Shown here: piece by piece, positions 35,294 through 44,318 of the stretch
Layout: each line of letters starts with the position of its first letter
Position numbering within the stretch: the stretch's first letter is position 1
DNA from: Chromera velia
Lineage: Eukaryota > Sar > Chromeraceae
NCBI GenBank assembly: GCA_018398765.1
Contig: JAHBMJ010000530.1
Span: forward strand, 1 to 46,186
DNA length: 46,186 nt
Reading direction: 5' to 3'
Notes under the pieces: generated by a model
The model's database searches: none
What the model was told of the DNA's origin: nothing
Seen by the model: the letters and a program-made list of their open reading frames with translations, nothing else
Position numbers and translations under genes: made by a program

Positions 35294-36422
35294 CTGTGAA
35301 AGTCCCCTGGGGGACCTCATGGAGCTCGAACTTAGTCCTTTTTTGCACCGTCACCCCTGCAGCTGCTGCCTGCTGCTGCTTCTGTTTCTTCAGCGGATAG
35401 CACTTGGTATAGTGCCCCGTCTGATTGCATCCAGGGACAGAGCACCTGACATTCTTGGCGGGGCAACCCTTTGCCTCGTCATAGTGCTTCAGGTGCCCGC
35501 AGTTGGGACAAAGGCGGGAGGACGAACTCGAGCCGCCCTGACTGGAAGCAGCAGCGGCACCTGCATTTCCGTCTCTGTCTCCTGAAGACTGAAACGATGT
35601 CTCCCTCTTCTTTCCTTTCTTCTCCTTCCCCCCTTTTCCTTTTTCAAACCTCCCACGCAAACCTGAGGCAGCTGCCCCATACTCATGATGGGGACGGGAA
35701 GAGGAGGAACGGGAACCCTGCCCCTCGATGGCGACTTTTACTGCAAGCAACTCTGTCGCCTCTACCTTCCTCTCAACGAAAGGAAGAATCTCGTCGTACG
35801 TCAGCGTGGCGATCTTCTTATCATGCTTTTCGGTGGCCTTCTCCAAGGCATCAGTGTACTCAAACTTGGTGAGTACATTCTCAAGGGCTCTCTTCTTCAG
35901 GTCGTCGGGCGCAGTATAACCTGCCTTGCCTCCATCTCGGAGGCACTTCTTCAGACGACCGACGGCAGACACAATATCCTCCTTCCCCAAATTCCTTCGG
36001 AGAGCAAGGAGCTTCTCTCGAGAGGACTTTGCACCGATCTCCTTCTTCTCGGTGGCTACGTCAGAGACGGCTTCCAAGAGATTGGCACACTCCTTCCCCT
36101 CTCCCACAGCAACAGAGACCTCATGAACGAGGTCAGGGTCCTTCCTCAGACCCCGGAGGAGGGAAAGCTTCCAAAGGGACACCTGGTCCGCCTTATCCGG
36201 AACGTGTTTGGCGGCCAGCATGTACTCGGCGGTCGCCTTGTGCGATTCCTTCCAGAGCCGAAACTCCTTCCGGAAGATGGCCTTGAGGTTCTCATCCTTA
36301 GACGACAGAACGGTCGCAAACGAGACCTTGCACTCGAAAGGATTGACCCAGTGCAGATCAGGCAACTTGATCGTCTGTATGCCTGGAGCACCGCCTGCAC
36401 TGCCAGCAGATGTATTCGCCAT
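35280..36422 (-). CDS. Copia Gag nucleocapsid polyprotein
   Basis: 380-codon intact frame from an ATG 98 bases inside the 5' LTR. Gag packages the element RNA into cytoplasmic virus-like particles. The first 250 residues are helical and charged, typical of a Copia gag. Residues 235-305 are Gly/Ser/Lys-rich. A Cys/His cluster near 308-350 reads CPNCGHLKHYD..GC and then C-x4-C-x4-H-x3-C (CSVPGCNQTGHYTKC). The spacing differs from the classic C-x2-C-x4-H-x4-C knuckle, so this may be a variant pair. The frame ends GATTTTTAA; the pol frame overlaps it in the -1 register, which suggests expression of pol by -1 frameshifting. It is the only open gene left in the element. Confidence 0.88.
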   Translation of the reverse strand: MANTSAGSAGGAPGIQTIKLPDLHWVNPFECKVSFATVLSSKDENLKAIFRKEFRLWKESHKATAEYMLAAKHVPDKADQVSLWKLSLLRGLRKDPDLVHEVSVAVGEGKECANLLEAVSDVATEKKEIGAKSSREKLLALRRNLGKEDIVSAVGRLKKCLRDGGKAGYTAPDDLKKRALENVLTKFEYTDALEKATEKHDKKIATLTYDEILPFVERKVEATELLAVKVAIEGQGSRSSSSRPHHEYGAAASGLRGRFEKGKGGKEKKGKKRETSFQSSGDRDGNAGAAAASSQGGSSSSSRLCPNCGHLKHYDEAKGCPAKNVRCSVPGCNQTGHYTKCYPLKKQKQQQAAAAGVTVQKRTKFELHEVPQGTFTDQDF

Positions 36423-36520
36423 GTTGGAAGGAACAGCGAAAAAACAGAAGAGGAATCAGGAGACAGATCAATGCAGATCAAGGGAAAGAATGAAGTGCCC
36501 ACGCCTGGGAACAGCAAATT

Positions 36521-36979
36521 TGTGACGGTAAACGTTACCTAGAACAGACTAGAACAGTCAGGTAACGAAAATTGGTAACGCTCAAACAGCTAAACGGGAA
36601 GTCTGACCTACCGGGTCGCAGTCCTCAGTCCAGATAGGAAAATCCATTCAGTAACAACAGAGAAATTCAAGGAGACGGCAATCTAGAATTCACTTAAACG
36701 AAGACCGCGCGTTCGATCCAATGCGCGGGACTTCGACGCTCCAAACGTGACACACAGACTGATCAGACTGCCATCTGAGGATGCTCGCTATCATGAACCA
36801 ATTGAGCAGACCGAGCCTTCGTACAGTCTTACTGTTCGATCAAGGAGTCAGACGTTAATGCACTCAAACATGCGATCACGCCGCTCGCAATACTTTTCAC
36901 TCGCGCGGATGGCTGGCGCGCTCGCAGAACGCTCGGCGCCCACCTGACGCACGCTTGGATGCATGCGTTTACTCTCACA
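36521..36979 (-). repeat. Copia 5' LTR (right on plus strand)
   Basis: 459 bp. Transcription of the element should start within it and run leftward on the minus strand into gag. Confidence 0.95.
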
Positions 36980-37255
36980 TTGAAACCGCGCGTGCGTCAA
37001 TATGCGTCAATACAATTGATATGTGTGACCGATATACGATGGTTCCGTCTCTGTGCCTGATCGTTCGATCGATTGATGACGTCATTGCCATAGCAGTGCA
37101 GATATCAGCAGCAAGGCAGACTAACTAAGAAAGTCTAGCTGTGTGTGTGTACTTTCAGAAGGCCCTGTGTCCGAAGAATACCTATTCTTCTTATGGCTCT
37201 AGAAAGCCGCCACTGATAGATATTTAGCAGTCTCTGATTAGATATCAGTCCTACA
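36980..37255 (+). repeat. Gypsy 5' LTR, second part
   Basis: The LTR resumes with the duplicated TTGAA (36980-36984) and runs to CCTACA. Relative to the 3' LTR it carries a 10-base tandem duplication (GCGTCAATAT). Removing Copia and one TTGAA restores a continuous LTR matching 38340-38693. Confidence 0.9.
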
Positions 37256-37259
37256 AGGT

Positions 37260-37678
37260 AGCAGGCTCGCTCACCTGTGGTATGGACCTTTCGAGGTGGA
37301 ACGGAAGATTGGAAAGGTTGCCTATGAGCTGGTATTTCTTGAGACAGTCAAAAGAAATCCTGTCCTTCATGTCTGCTGGTTGAAGAGGTATGAGCTCCCT
37401 AAAGGACAGAGAGGGCCTCCAAAGGTGCGTCTGCCCCATTTTGAGGAGGAAGAATGGGAAGTCGAGAAGATCCTCAAAAAGAGGACAATCGGTCGACAGA
37501 CAGACTACCTTGTACAATGAAGAGGGTGGTCTGAGGGAGACGCAACCTGGGAGCCCGCTGTGAATCTCTACGGTGTTCGTTTGGCAATCAAAGACTTCAA
37601 TGCAGCCTGGAAGGCAGCTCAGAAGAGAGGGGAGAAAGGGAAAAGGAAAAGGACTAGGAAAACGGAAAGGACAGGTTG
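37260..37678 (+). pseudogene. Gypsy integrase C-terminus with chromodomain (remnant)
   Basis: Begins within the integrase tail: YGPFEV, GKVAYELV, then NPVLHVCWLKRY, matching the conserved GPF...IGxVAYrLelP...HpVFHVSxLk region. A chromodomain follows: EWEVEKILKKR, TDYLVQ, a TGA, then RGWSEGDATWEP. The TGA (37518-37520) replaces what is usually the Trp of the LVKWRGW motif, probably TGG to TGA. Chromodomains of chromoviruses guide integration to marked chromatin. The upstream integrase core, RT and gag are absent because the 5' LTR abuts this tail, so an internal deletion removed most of the element. Confidence 0.85.
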
Positions 37679-38339
37679 AGCGCCTTTCTGGTCTTTGCGT
37701 GTGAAGTTGAGGAAACGGATTTTATGTGCTGATTGTTTGTGTACGTGCATTTCATTTTTTCCTTTGCTTGCGTGTGTTTCAGGTCTTGTTTTCTCCTGAG
37801 GAGTCGCGAGGGAGCGAGAGAGTAGGGGAAAGGATGAAAGACGAGGGAATGCATGATGAATATGCATGTTTTCTCTTTCTCTTCTGTTGTCTGCGTCTAC
37901 AACAACTTTCTTCTCTATTTCTTTCTCTCTCTAGTTCTCTCTAAGACTTCCTCGTCAACTGTTTGTCTATTATCTTGACAGTTTCCTCTTTATTCTTCTC
38001 TGCACTGTTAGTGATTGAATGACTGAATGAATGATTTCCTGGGGACGCCTGGGAACCCTGGGGACGCCTGGAGATTCGTTGATGCATTGTGTGCATTCAT
38101 GCATTACATCCATTGATGCTGCTTTGCATTCGATAAGAGAGCCACAAGGCTCTGTGTTTCGCTGTTGTCAGTCGTGGCATACTGACTCTGTGTAATGAGA
38201 AGCCAGATCGATATTCTTTTCGTCAGTCGATCAGTTAGACAGCTTTAACTCATTTTTTTTTCGATCATTGGAGAAATGCCCTGTGTGTGTCTTTCCTTTT
38301 GTAACGTGTGTGGGCACACGTTTAGGAGGGGTGGGCATA
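37679..38339 (+). other. Gypsy 3' untranslated region
   Basis: Non-coding sequence between the polyprotein stop and the 3' LTR. It contains a short repeat (CCTGGGGACGCCTGG about 38038-38073) and ends in the purine-rich tract AGGAGGGGTGGG (38324-38335) next to the LTR, a likely polypurine tract. Confidence 0.6.
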
Positions 38340-38693
38340 TGTGGGACTTACGTACGCCCTGTCGGCCCACCGGCAGGCGGCCTTGTGTCTGTTGTGTGTC
38401 TACGCGGGCCTGCTGGCGCCGTGTGTATTGAAACCGTGCGTGCGTCAATACAATTGATATGTGTGACCGATATACGATGGTTCCGTCTCTGTGCCTGATC
38501 GTTCGATCGATTGATGACGTCATTGCCATAGCAGTACAAACGTCAGTAGCAAGGCAGACTAACTAATAGAGTCTAGCTGTATGTGTGTACTCTCAGAAGT
38601 CCCTGTGTCCGAAGAATACCTATTCTTCTTATGGCTCTAGAAAGCCGTCACTAATAGATATTTAGCAGTCTCTGATTAGATATCAGTCCTACA
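38340..38693 (+). repeat. Gypsy 3' LTR (uninterrupted, 354 bp)
   Basis: TG...CA ends with a 9-base near-perfect terminal inverted pair (TGTGGGACT/AGTCCTACA; the 5' LTR has the perfect TGTAGGACT). It serves as the empty-site reference for the Copia insertion. Confidence 0.9.
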
Positions 38694-38698
38694 GTAAG
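38694..38698 (+). repeat. Gypsy target-site duplication, right
   Basis: GTAAG directly after the 3' LTR, equal to 30701-30705. Confidence 0.85.
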
Positions 38699-39200
38699 TA
38701 CTGAAAAACGGAACCGACCCACAATTTCATTTTTTTTTTTTGTGCTTTCGGTAGTAATCAGAATCGGTACTTTCGTTACCAGCAAAAATTTCATAAAGTA
38801 AGGCCCTAGACTGCTGCTTCTAGTTGAGTTTGATGTCAAAAACTGACTGTTCTAGGGTCAAAACTTTAAAAAGGGAGCCATTGTTAAGAGCTACAGGAAG
38901 CCCTCGGAATAGACAAAGGGAAGTGACACTAGTCAGGCTCCAGTGAGGCTCCAAGATGATCTAAGTGTCTGAAGAGTCAGAGGTTAGGTTCCAGAAAATT
39001 CAATCTATAGCGCTAAGGTTGATCGCTTATCACTCAATTTCACGTCAATATTGAATGCAGATCTTCGCGTTTTCGCTCAAGTTTGGAAGTTAACTTCAGA
39101 AAGGCAATTCTGATGGTGTTGGACCTCCCGAGATGACCTATGACCTCGGAAATCCTCTCAGGGAAATCTGGATTTTGATTTTTCTTGCGTGATCCGATTT
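38699..39200. other. No supported gene
   Basis: Moderately AT-rich sequence right of the Gypsy element with no long frame and no repeat structure I can identify. Confidence 0.5.
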
Positions 39201-39204
39201 TACA

Positions 39205-39515
39205 GATGCGACAGTCCATTCAGACCGGGCGATTATTCGACTTTAGAGCCGATTAATCGCCGCGCTTAAATTCGAATTCAGACCGTGCAGAATTCGACCA
39301 GATAAAATCGGGTATTATGAGTTTCGACCGAGTCGTATTCGGATACTTCGAATTCAGACCGTGCACTATTCGGTTTTTGGTCTGATGGTTATTCGAATTC
39401 AGACTGCACACTATTCGACGTCTCGATTTCTGACCGCGCTTCTTTTTATCTTCGATTTTAGACCAGGTCTTATCCAGCTCTTATCGATTTTAGACCGTGC
39501 TTTATTCGGATGCAT
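39205..39515 (-). repeat. Degenerate tandem repeat, ATTCAGACCGTGCACTATTCG-like units
   Basis: About seven imperfect copies of a motif of the form (A/T)TTxAGACCGTGC followed by (T/A)ATTCG, spaced about 40-60 bases apart (39219, 39280, 39352, 39398, 39436, 39461, 39489). Units contain the palindrome TTCGAA. It directly adjoins the tRNA-like sequence. Confidence 0.7.
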
Positions 39516-39529
39516 GTATTTTGGAATTC

Positions 39530-39601
39530 TGCCGATGGTGGGACTCGAACTCGGGACCTCTTGGTCCGAGCCTCTCGTCCTGACCATTAGGCTACGGAGG
39601 C
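39530..39601 (-). tRNA. tRNA-like sequence (pseudo-tRNA or SINE head)
   Basis: On the minus strand 72 bases begin GCCTCCG TAGCCTAATGG (box A) and include GAGTTCGAGTCC (box B) before ...CGGCA. The size and the internal Pol III promoter boxes fit a tRNA. The acceptor stem pairs at only four of seven positions, the T stem is poor, and no U33-containing anticodon loop is evident, so I could not assign an amino acid. Together with the tandem repeat downstream it looks more like a tRNA-derived SINE than a working tRNA. Confidence 0.5.
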
Positions 39602-39880
39602 TAGGTCCTAACTTAGAGATCGTCTTTACCTAATTCTTGTCTTTTCTTATCTTTTTGCTTCTTTTTATTTTTATTTTCAATCGTTTAATCTTGTCTCCTT
39701 ATCCAAGTTAAAATGTTAAATTCGTTGCCTCTTTTCTATTATTCTCTATCATTTAAGATTCATTTTTCTTTCATTAAATACTTTTTTTTAACTCTATTTT
39801 CTTATGTCTAGACTAGCGCATAGCAACTCTGCGATAAGTTTATAAACAATGCAAAGTTGCATGTGTCACTTTTTGTTTAC

Positions 39881-40207
39881 TTAGATTGACACCTCCCAGA
39901 CAAGCTTAAAATCTTCTGCCTCATCATGGTGGTGAGAGACATAGGCATTGATTGCCTGTCTGAATGTTCTGCGGCGGTTCTCTTCAGCTACGGCCTGTTC
40001 TTCTGTTATGTCCTCCATGTGAAACACCTCTCTCCATTCCTCTACCTCTTCCCTCTCAGATTCTTCTTCTGCTGCATTTGCTGAAAAGGACATGCCATCA
40101 GGCAGACGCCCCACCTCCCTCTCCTTTCTGAATTGCTCTGCTTGATTCATATTTTCAGGGGGCGCAAAACGTGCCACTTCCCACTGAGAGAGGCGTGGCG
40201 CAGGCAC
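39881..40207 (-). CDS. Acidic hypothetical frame (uncertain)
   Basis: An open frame of about 100 codons with protein-like composition (Glu-rich: EEESEREEVEEWREVFHMED, then EENRRRTFRQAINAYVSHHH) and stop at 39881. The first triplet is not ATG; the first ATG is about 20 codons in. It may be a terminal exon or a transposon-derived fragment. No family is recognised. Confidence 0.3.
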   Translation of the reverse strand: MPAPRLSQWEVARFAPPENMNQAEQFRKEREVGRLPDGMSFSANAAEEESEREEVEEWREVFHMEDITEEQAVAEENRRRTFRQAINAYVSHHHDEAEDFKLVWEVSI

Positions 40208-40409
40208 TGATCACATGGCTCGCTCACCTGCCGTCATTAGATCGATAGAGGAGGGATTCCACACGTGCGCAAATCGCTGCACATGTTACACTGTGAGCAT
40301 GGTGGTTGGGAAGTACCGGAGCCAGTCTGTCAGCCCCCCCCTTCTGGACATCTCTGCAAAAAAAGCCCTCGGGCACATGCACCATAGTTCATGTCAACTT
40401 CGTGATGAC

Positions 40410-40602
40410 AAGGTCGGTGCCTTCGGCACCGACCTTCGCCCCAGGCAACTCTCAACAACTGCCTGGGGCTTCGCCCCAGGCAGCTCTATATAAACTTAGG
40501 CAAAACCACCTGGGGTCGCCCCAGGCGGCCCTGGCGGGCCGCCTGCGGCGTGCCTGGGGTACCCCAGGCAGTTTTAGACAGCATGGGCCAAGCGCTGTCT
40601 AG
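40410..40602. repeat. Cluster of GC-rich perfect hairpins
   Basis: At least four back-to-back palindromes: 40410-40436 (12-bp stem, 3-base loop), 40459-40483 (11-bp stem, TTC loop), 40509-40525 (CCTGGGG/CCCCAGG) and 40551-40570 (20-bp perfect palindrome TGCCTGGGG-TA-CCCCAGGCA). GGCGGCC/GGCCGCC and TAGACAGC/GCTGTCTA also occur. The word CCCCAGGCA and its complement recur throughout, so several alternative pairings are possible. No coding frame explains it. Confidence 0.9.
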
Positions 40603-40615
40603 ACGGATATTCAAT

Positions 40616-41059
40616 TTAGAAGACCGAAGGCCTCACTCCGTTGGGGAAAACACCCTTCTGTCCTGCCTGCCCTCCCCTACCCTGCTGGCCCTCTTTCTGC
40701 AGAGAACGGGAGGTTGCGACAAACCAGTCGTCCAACCATTCTTGTGCCTCCCTACCTCTCCTTTTGACAGCAAGCTTTCTTCTCATTGCTGCTTTCTCAC
40801 CTAGGCCCGAGTGCACCCCCGCATCAGAGAAGAATTCAGGAGCAAAAGGTCCCACCAACAGTTTAACAGACCTCCACCATTCTCCATAAAAGCTATCCTT
40901 GTAAACACGCAGCGGGAAGTGAAGAAAGCTCTCGCCTTCGATGTTTTTACTGGTCGATGCGGTAACTGGGCTCCGAGAAGCAATGAACAGTTGGAGACTA
41001 GCTTTTACACTTCCAATCTGATGCATCGCCTGTAAGCGAGAACAGAGCCAGCTCGCCAT
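40616..41059 (-). CDS. Hypothetical protein, 147 codons (uncertain)
   Basis: ATG-started frame immediately to the right of the hairpin cluster, pointing toward it. It contains LHFPLRVYKDSFYGEWWRSV and a basic/Gln-rich tail. No known domain, signal peptide or membrane segment. It may belong with 39881-40207 as parts of one decayed mobile gene, since both are on the minus strand and flank the hairpins. Evidence is only frame length and start codon. Confidence 0.3.
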   Translation of the reverse strand: MASWLCSRLQAMHQIGSVKASLQLFIASRSPVTASTSKNIEGESFLHFPLRVYKDSFYGEWWRSVKLLVGPFAPEFFSDAGVHSGLGEKAAMRRKLAVKRRGREAQEWLDDWFVATSRSLQKEGQQGRGGQAGQKGVFPNGVRPSVF

Positions 41060-41982
41060 CGGTTGATCCTGACGTGTTTCTTGAAAACGCAGTGAATCAA
41101 AAAAGAGTTAAAGAGAAACAGAAAAGGGAGAAAGAATGGGGGACAGCCTAGGGCATAGCAGGTGCCTTCTCTTTACGCAGGAAGAGAGGAGAACGAAGCG
41201 TCAGACTAGGAATTGCTTGATTCTGCTGTATATACGCCGCCTGCATTTGACCGCGCAGCCTATCCCGTGAACAGAAATATGAGGAGAAGTAAAATTAAAA
41301 GCTTTAAACTACTTTAAACTCCTTTAAACTATATAATTGCATCATGAAAAGCAATTTGAAATTCAGTTCAGATAAAGCATTTTATTTTAAATTTCATTTT
41401 ACATGTTATTTCAATTTTTTTTATAGTAGATGGTTTAACTAGTGGTTTAAATTAAATTTGAAAGAGCCGAACAGATTTCGGTGGTTTGAAGACATTTTAG
41501 AACAGATCTCGGTGTCTTGAAGAGCCTTATCTAGAAAAGCAATGAAGCATCAAGGGAGTAGTTATAACATTTTTAGGCTACTGTAGGCTAGAGCTATATT
41601 GCATACTAGAAAGAATTAGCTTTCTATCATCAGAGCCCTGACAATATTGCATATTAAAAAGAATGAGCTTTCTATCGCCAAAGCCCTGGCATCAAAGGCA
41701 CCAGCCTGTCAAAGCCTGAAGTTTGATTGACCGACCTTAGAGTTACAGGAAGGCTTCTTGGGGGTAGTCTGATTCTATGAGGTTCCGCTACATACAGCTG
41801 TTTATTATGTATTCCGTCCGTATGGTTATATATCTATATGCATACCCAGTAGTACTACGGGTACACGGTAGGGAAATGTTTTCTGATTTAAGAGTCTCTG
41901 CTTTCTTTAGATGACTTATGTGAAGAATATATGTGTAAAAACTCGGATGGATGGGACAATGCATGGATGCATATGTGTGCAG
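41060..41982. other. AT-rich non-coding stretch with a local duplication
   Basis: No credible frame. ATATTGCATA(C/T)(T/A)A(G/A)AAAGAAT.AGCTTTCTATC occurs twice in tandem (about 41596-41640 and 41644-41690). GAACAGAT(T/C)TCGGTG also occurs twice (about 41468 and 41501). Confidence 0.55.
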
Positions 41983-42660
41983 AACCTGGAGTTCGGGTGG
42001 AAGGAAAGAAAGTCGGTGGTCGACATGCCGACATCCATGCAGATCGACTTCCGGGGGGGATTCACTCACTTCCAGGGGCCCCTCAGGCAGCAGCAGCAGC
42101 GATGCCATGCCTTCTCTGACGCCTGGAGATGGGGAAAGGGGGTCTGGGGGATGACGTTCTGATGACCGACGTGGCAGGAGGGGGAATGGGTGATCGACTC
42201 TCCTCATATGATTGATGTCTGGACTCTCTGTCCCTCCTCTGAACGATCGAGGTCGTTGTCAAGTGGCTAACCCGTTCTTGTCTCTTTGTTCTCTTGGTGA
42301 AGGAGTTTTAGACTTTATTTGCAGATGTCGCAAAGAGGGTGGACTTCTACACAGCTCTCGTCTCTCTGATTCAGCAATGCTTCTGAATTGATGAGGCTGT
42401 TTTCTCTCGATTCTGTACCGCGTGTAAGCTTATCGAGCTACTCCATGCAGGATCTCATAGCAGATACGCAGAGGTATCTGGAGGTTGCAATAAACCTTGC
42501 CGGTAAAGCCTAAGAGCTGGCCATGGAAATCGAGAAGAACATTCCTCCAATCCTTTACACGACCTCTTTAGGAGTGGATGCATCTTTTTCTTCTTCTTCC
42601 AGCTCTTTCTCTTCTTTTGGTGCTCCTGGGGTGGGCACCTTGGTCAATCTTGCAGAGCCA
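41983..42660 (+). pseudogene. Decayed multi-exon gene (uncertain)
   Basis: Three protein-like segments follow good acceptors (GTGTGCAG, TTTGCAG, CCATGCAG). 41983-42162 includes EFGWKERKSVVDMPTSMQID. 42325-42387 includes VAKRVDFYTALVSLIQQ. 42451-42660 includes DLIADTQRYLEVAINLAGKA, an in-frame TAA (42511-42513), then ELAMEIEKNIPPILYTTSLG and a GTCAGT donor. Composition and splice signals suggest a former gene; the stop and missing donors suggest decay. The family is not recognised. Confidence 0.3.
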
Positions 42661-44024
42661 GTCAGTTTCTTTTTGTTGCTCTGCTTGGCTATAGCCGCTT
42701 TTCTGCCTATCTAGCATTCCTCCACAGTTCTTATCATTTTTTCTCTCTCTTTCTTTTTGTGAAGAAGAGCGACAAAAACGAAAAAAAAAAAGCCACCCAT
42801 GTCTGTTGTTTTTATAGTCTGTTTGTCGGGTTTTCTGTACCTGCCTGCTTGCCTGCTAACTGACAGATCCAAAGGAAAGAATCTTGTCTTTCTCGTGCGC
42901 TCTCCTTAAATGTGTACGTTTGAGGTTGCACGGGTTTTTCAGGCGCGTGTTCTCAATGTTGGCCTTCTTTCTTTCATTGTGTGTATGTAGATCCATCCAG
43001 CACTTTCATTTAGGTAGGTGTTTCTCTATATATGCCTGTCCTTTGGAGAACTAGCATAATAATGATGGATGTGTAGCTTTCAACTAATCTGCTTCGTTTT
43101 GTCTGCATCTTTTCTGTCTCGTTTCTTTTCTACAAACCTCTGCGTCTGACGTCTTTTGTGGACTGCCTTTTTAAGAAGTCCCTTCCTTTCTTTCCTGCGT
43201 TCTGTCGTCCTTTTTGATTTGTCATACTTTTTTTTTTCATAGATCCCGTCTTTTTTTCTGTTGTCTTCTTGACCAGGTAGGAAGGCTAGCCCTTGCTCCC
43301 GGCTCCTGGATGCGTGTCGAGCTTGTAAAGGTCAGAGTCAGACTTTAAGAGCGTTGCGACTACGAAAAAGAAAGCGTGTTGGCTGTTTCAATTATCGTTT
43401 CTGCTCTTAAGAAACGGCCCGCTTCAGTTTCAATGCGTATGTGAAGTGTCTTACCAATGGGCAAGCATGACCTCTCAAATCAGATCTTCCATTATATGAG
43501 CCGTTGTGGGGGTCTTGAAGTTCAACGCGAACTAGATTGATTACAAGTCAGCTTGGGGAGTTAGTAAGCTCCTTTTAACGGTTTTCCGGAACGAGTTGTC
43601 GGCAAATTCGTTCAGAACAGGGTGTGTTATGTGTCTAAAAAGTATATAGTACACTACAAGACCTGTTTGGGCGTTTGTGTGCGTCGGCTCGTCAGACAGA
43701 AGGAATTCTATACCTGGATTTGAGAAAGCAGAGCGGTGTTGAGTCTGTCGGCTGTGGTACCCTCGTAAAGGTTCCTCTCCCATGATTGGTTGACGTATGT
43801 CGGCCGTCTGGGTTAGTGTCTTAGCATTTAAGTCGCAGTCTTGCAAGTTTTGCGCGCGTACAATGTTCGTGAACTTGTTACCTTCCACTGCAGACTCGAC
43901 GCCTAGCTCGACGCCGTAGAAACTGTTGCAGCTATACATTGCTTTACATACGGATCATATACAAAGTCGCTTTGCGCACTTGAAGTTTCTCAGTTTTAGC
44001 TTACTTCTTTTTGGTTGCTTAACC
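42661..44024. other. No supported gene
   Basis: T-rich sequence on the plus strand up to about 43260, then mixed sequence. The minus frame 43541-43939 starts with ATG (132 codons) but has no recognisable domain, and I leave it uncalled. Confidence 0.45.
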
Positions 44025-44318
44025 ATGTCATTTGGAGCTGGAGCCTCGTTGTTTCTCAACCCTTTCCGTTTCGCAATCTCTGTGTTTCAGTCTGACCCCT
44101 TGTCTACTGATTGCAGTGATGAGGAGCCTCCAGCAGCAATAATGCAGGCAGAGAGAAACGTCCAACAGAAGCCCGCAGCCTGCCCGCAGGAAGACGGTCA
44201 CATACCTTCTATTAGAGCTTCCCCTCGCTTAGTCACACTTTCAAGCTTTCGGACTTTAGGGGGCAGAGGGAGAAGGAGAGGAAGAAGAGGACTAGAATCA
44301 GGAAGAAGAAAGAATTGA
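44025..44318 (+). CDS. Small hypothetical protein, 97 codons (uncertain)
   Basis: ATG in good context (AACCATGTC) opens a frame with a hydrophobic start (MSFGAGASLFLNPFRFAISV), a middle acidic patch (DCSDEEPPAA) and an Arg-rich end (GGRGRRRGRRGLESGRRKN). It could be a short secreted or organelle-directed protein or chance. No family match from memory. Confidence 0.25.
   Translation: MSFGAGASLFLNPFRFAISVFQSDPLSTDCSDEEPPAAIMQAERNVQQKPAACPQEDGHIPSIRASPRLVTLSSFRTLGGRGRRRGRRGLESGRRKN

Larger units (their letters stand above)
30799..36979 (-). mobile_element. Ty1/Copia LTR retrotransposon, 6181 bp, minus strand
   Basis: Two 459-bp LTRs (30799-31257 and 36521-36979) begin TGTGA and end TCACA, and TTGAA is duplicated on either side (30794-30798, 36980-36984). 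Coding order on the minus strand is gag, protease, integrase, reverse transcriptase, RNase H. Integrase before reverse transcriptase is the Copia order. A purine-rich AGACAGGGGGTGA precedes the 3' LTR on the minus strand, as a polypurine tract should. I found no obvious tRNA primer-binding site after the 5' LTR. By eye the LTRs differ at about 15 of 459 positions, nearly all transitions. Gag is open but pol has several stops and frameshifts, so the copy is probably not autonomous. Confidence 0.95.
30706..38693 (+). mobile_element. Ty3/Gypsy chromodomain LTR retrotransposon, gutted, split by a Copia insertion
   Basis: Two LTR copies that start TGT(A/G)GGACTTACG and end CAGTCCTACA bound the element, with the 5-bp duplication GTAAG at 30701-30705 and 38694-38698. 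The 5' LTR is split by a later Copia element; the 3' LTR at 38340-38693 is uninterrupted. A purine-rich tract (AGGAGGGGTGGG) directly upstream of the 3' LTR supports plus orientation. The only coding remnant is the integrase C-terminus with a chromodomain, which places it among chromoviruses. Gag, protease, reverse transcriptase and the integrase core are missing. By eye the LTRs differ at about 20 of 354 positions plus one 10-bp indel, older than the inserted Copia. Confidence 0.88.

Noticed and set aside
36500..36520. tRNA primer-binding site next to the Copia 5' LTR
   Set aside because: The sequence after the LTR (AATTTGCTGTTCCC on the minus strand) does not begin with TGG and matches no tRNA end I know, so I did not annotate one.
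39530..39601. A functional tRNA with a nameable anticodon
   Set aside because: The acceptor and T stems pair poorly and no standard anticodon loop can be drawn, so only tRNA-like is supported.
43541..43939. 132-codon ATG frame on the minus strand
   Set aside because: No domain, no splice context and ordinary length for chance in this composition.
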